A stretch of 64,000 bases of DNA from Komarekiella atlantica HA4396-MV6. GTDB lineage: Bacteria; Cyanobacteriota; Cyanobacteriia; Cyanobacteriales; Nostocaceae. This document shows positions 62,053 through 64,000 of the stretch, piece by piece. Position numbers and translations under genes: made by a program. The notes under the pieces were generated by a model. The model saw only the letters and a program-made list of their open reading frames with translations. It made no database searches and was not told the origin of the DNA. The stretch lies in NCBI GenBank assembly GCA_019359395.1, contig JAHHHK010000036.1, positions 1 to 64,000 on the forward strand, read 5' to 3'. The first letter of the stretch is position 1; the number at the start of each line of letters is the position of its first letter.

Positions 62053-62371
62053 AAATTACCTCTAATAATTATAATTATTCTAGCTATAAATCATTGGAAA
62101 TCTTTAAGTTGGAAAATATTAATAAATTTAGAAGCGATCGCTCTGTTGAAAATGCCATTAATATAGCGATCGCTTCTAATGCAATTTATAGTTAAAAAAG
62201 GGCAATCGCTTGACCCAATAAACTCAGAGTGGTTACGCCTTTCATTTACTAACGTAAATCTGGTTATAGGGGTAGAGATCGCTAGGTTTTAAATTGATCG
62301 CTTTTTTAAGCTTGATAGGATGTGTGATGATAGTGAATATTATGTGATTATTATTTAATTATTTAGCTTAG
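62053..62371. other. Spacer with a HIP1-based perfect inverted repeat
   Basis: The 15-base inverted repeat TTAGAAGCGATCGCT (62128-62142) and AGCGATCGCTTCTAA (62165-62179) is perfect, with a 22-base gap. Each arm contains the HIP1 octamer GCGATCGC. No gene is recognised in the spacer; the hairpin could terminate the minus-strand gene at 62372. Confidence 0.7.
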
Positions 62372-63010
62372 TTAAGCATCTCTCCAAGAACCATTGATAG
62401 AGTAGCGGCTGCCTCTAGGCTCTCGACCAATAATATTAAGAGTATAACAAAAGTTAGAGTCTACTCCTTCATTTAAATAGAATGTTCCAGTCCCATATTC
62501 ACGTGACAATGAAGGTATGTTCTCCCTCTGTCCTGAAGCTAATATTCGTATAATATTAATGCGAATACGACCACTTTCTACTTTAATTGTTGCTTTAACT
62601 TGACTCTGCCCACACACAGGTCTAGTATCAGGGTTAAGAGTTTCGCCTTCGCTAATGTCTTGATCTATTCTGAAATTGAAGATAGATGGCGACTCAATAT
62701 CTTGTATTTTAGTCAATTCTATGGATACTTCAATTTCTTTATTTGATGCTTGCTCTACATCAACCTCTGGAAATGAAGGTTCTTCAGTATCTTCTTCATT
62801 CATATGATTTTCTGACTTTAAAGTTTGTCTTAATTCCCCTGAAACTACCTCGAAATTGGCACGTAAATTTTTGGTATATTTGTTTACTACTGCTTTATCA
62901 TAACCATTAACTTTAACAATAAATTGCTGTTCCTTGTCATTCTCAAACGTAGCAATTCTTTCATAACGAGCTTTTATATCTGAAAATTTTAGCCAATTCA
63001 ATTCAGTCAT
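62372..63010 (-). CDS. Hypothetical protein downstream of the FGE-sulfatase gene
   Basis: I do not recognise this 212-residue protein. It begins TELNWLKFSDIKARYERIAT, has a charged acidic middle (NEEDTEEPSFPEVDVEQASN) and a C-terminal beta-rich part with two cysteines (VCGQSQ, FCYTLN) ending RGSRYSINGSWRDA. No signal peptide or membrane helix is present. The gene starts 24 bases after the stop of the larger gene on the same strand, so the two are very likely co-transcribed, and its function should be tied to that protein. Confidence 0.6.
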   Translation of the reverse strand: MTELNWLKFSDIKARYERIATFENDKEQQFIVKVNGYDKAVVNKYTKNLRANFEVVSGELRQTLKSENHMNEEDTEEPSFPEVDVEQASNKEIEVSIELTKIQDIESPSIFNFRIDQDISEGETLNPDTRPVCGQSQVKATIKVESGRIRINIIRILASGQRENIPSLSREYGTGTFYLNEGVDSNFCYTLNIIGREPRGSRYSINGSWRDA

Positions 63011-63034
63011 TTTTTTATTTCCTTAATTTTTTCC

Positions 63035-64000
63035 TTACTTAGCACAACGTATGCCAACTGCTGAATCATGATACGACCCTAAAAGATCTACCCGAACTGT
63101 AATCGGCTGCATACTATTTTTCCAGTTACCTCCGCGTACAATCAATGGATGATCAGAAATTAATGGTTTTTGCGGGTATGTCCACACTTTCTCGTGCTCA
63201 TAATTCTGATAATTTTGTAAATAAGATGAAGTCCATTCCTCAACGTTACCAACTAAATTGTAAATACCTTCTCTAGCACCTGTAGGATAACTTTTTACAG
63301 GTTTAGTTCCTTGTCCTGCGATATTTGCAGGTGGTGGTTTTGGGGTATCGTTTCCCCAAGGCCATAGTTCTCCATTAGGGCCTCGTGCTGCCCGCTCCCA
63401 CTCAAGTTCAGTCGGTAAGCGTCTACCCAGCCAGTGACAGTAAGTAGCTGCTTGAAATACTGTAACCTCAACAACTGGATGGTTTAGTTTGTTGGTGTTA
63501 TTAAATTCAGTGGGATCTAACGGTTCACTGCAACGTCTAGCTCGGACGCACAGGCGATACTGCAAATTTGAAGTTTCAAATTTTTCGATTTGAAAAGCCG
63601 GAAGGTGAGTATGCCACTTAGGTTTCTCTCTTAAAGTAGCTAGAGGTAGAGAGTCATCTGTGCCAATAGTGGCATCGCCCTCTAAGATATGTGCCATAGG
63701 CCCAAGATAATCTGCCTGCCACCGCAGAAACTCAGGATAAACAAGTACACTTGTAGTACCAAGAGCGATCGCACCCAAAACAGCAACTAGCGATCGCAAC
63801 CTGGTTCGTGATTGTCGCATCAGTAAAAGTTCACGCTGTTGGATCTGTTCCCGTTCTTGCTTCTCCCTATCCCGTAGTGCCAGACTCAACTGGATAAAAA
63901 CTCGCTCCTCTGAACTCAGTTCCTCTAACCGCTTTTGCTGCCAACCTTCCGCCTTCGCCAGTGAGACACCTCGCAGCAACGCCCCGTCGTCTTTTTTACT
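63035..64000 (-). CDS. C-terminal part of an FGE-sulfatase/SUMF1-domain protein, 5' truncated by window edge
   Basis: The frame is open to base 64000, so the N-terminus lies outside; about 321 residues are visible. They run: a charged helical linker (EGWQQKRLEELSSEERVFIQ followed by a RDREKQEREQ coiled coil), one membrane helix (about LVAVLGAIALGTTSVLVYP), then a formylglycine-generating-enzyme-like domain with FETSNLQYRLCV, YCHWLGRRLPTELEWERAAR, GNVEEWTSSYL and VRGGNW. The sulfatase-maturation fold is often reused as a ligand-binding domain. The linker SSEERVFIQLSLALRDRE resembles that after AAA/STAND modules in cyanobacteria, so an ATPase may precede it; this is inference. Confidence 0.82.
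   Translation of the reverse strand, partial: SKKDDGALLRGVSLAKAEGWQQKRLEELSSEERVFIQLSLALRDREKQEREQIQQRELLLMRQSRTRLRSLVAVLGAIALGTTSVLVYPEFLRWQADYLGPMAHILEGDATIGTDDSLPLATLREKPKWHTHLPAFQIEKFETSNLQYRLCVRARRCSEPLDPTEFNNTNKLNHPVVEVTVFQAATYCHWLGRRLPTELEWERAARGPNGELWPWGNDTPKPPPANIAGQGTKPVKSYPTGAREGIYNLVGNVEEWTSSYLQNYQNYEHEKVWTYPQKPLISDHPLIVRGGNWKNSMQPITVRVDLLGSYHDSAVGIRCAK

Noticed and set aside
62372-64000. Diversity-generating retroelement, because FGE-sulfatase folds are typical variable proteins
   Set aside because: No reverse transcriptase, no template repeat of the C-terminal coding part, and no enrichment of AAC/AAT codons there within the window.
1-64000. tRNA or rRNA genes
   Set aside because: No stretch with a T-loop GGTTCRA motif within a cloverleaf-compatible sequence was found by eye. 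A tRNA scan would be decisive.

Overview
The window looks like chromosome of a filamentous, Nostoc-type cyanobacterium. The octamer GCGATCGC (HIP1) recurs throughout. The gene set includes the cyanobacterial sensor kinase NblS/Hik33 beside purD, a cyanobacterial guanidine-hydrolase operon, hemE, SLH-domain and pentapeptide-repeat proteins and Uma2-type nucleases. Intergenic spacers are rich in palindromic and MITE-like repeats. No rRNA, tRNA, CRISPR array, prophage or transposase gene was recognised.

Layout. 1-5.9 kb: 3' end of nadC, a broken Uma2 gene, an ABC exporter, a DUF4126 protein and a sugar-type MFS symporter. 6-9.6 kb: a phosphoribosyltransferase, an AEC transporter, a VanY-type carboxypeptidase and a Uma2 protein with a duplicated C-terminal repeat. 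9.7-13.8 kb: two tandem PBP2 paralogues; the second has a 51-bp palindromic repeat element inserted in frame. 14.1-17.5 kb: PotA, PotD and PotB homologues (polyamine-type ABC system, no PotC here). 17.5-25.1 kb: nblS, purD, a sugar-nucleotide epimerase and a large hybrid histidine kinase.

25.3-30.9 kb is the clearest functional unit. A guanidine-I (ykkC) riboswitch leads a Ni-dependent guanidine hydrolase of the SpeB/ureohydrolase fold, then HypA- and HypB-type nickel chaperones, then a lipoprotein/permease/ATPase importer. Together they would sense, import and hydrolyse guanidine. 31-43.9 kb: epimerase, truncated HicB, hemE, a P450 with an N-terminal membrane anchor, LD-carboxypeptidase, a lone sugar-binding lipoprotein, methyltransferase, glycosyltransferase, beta-carbonic anhydrase and a peptidoglycan-binding/HEAT protein. 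44-50 kb: DMT exporter, YidB-like protein, P-loop kinase, amino-acid permease and pentapeptide protein.

50.1-54.4 kb is an accessory-looking block: a LysR regulator divergent from an SDR, a macrolide 2'-phosphotransferase behind a degenerate ~40-bp tandem array, and a second SDR behind a perfect 24-bp direct duplication. 54.9-57 kb: a secreted SLH/beta-helix protein. 57.7-61.3 kb: a cysteine-biosynthesis cluster (Crp-type regulator, cysE, Rrf2 regulator, cysK) sharing a short candidate operator. 61.4-64 kb: a Uma2 protein, an unknown protein and the C-terminal part of an FGE-sulfatase protein, possibly the effector end of a STAND-type protein beyond the edge.

The most distinctive structural signal is a palindromic element of about 50 bp (ends GCGAAAAGTT and CTTTTCAAGA) with about a dozen copies. 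They occur singly, as head-to-tail pairs, nested inside MITE-like repeats, over the end of hicB, and once in frame inside a PBP2 gene.
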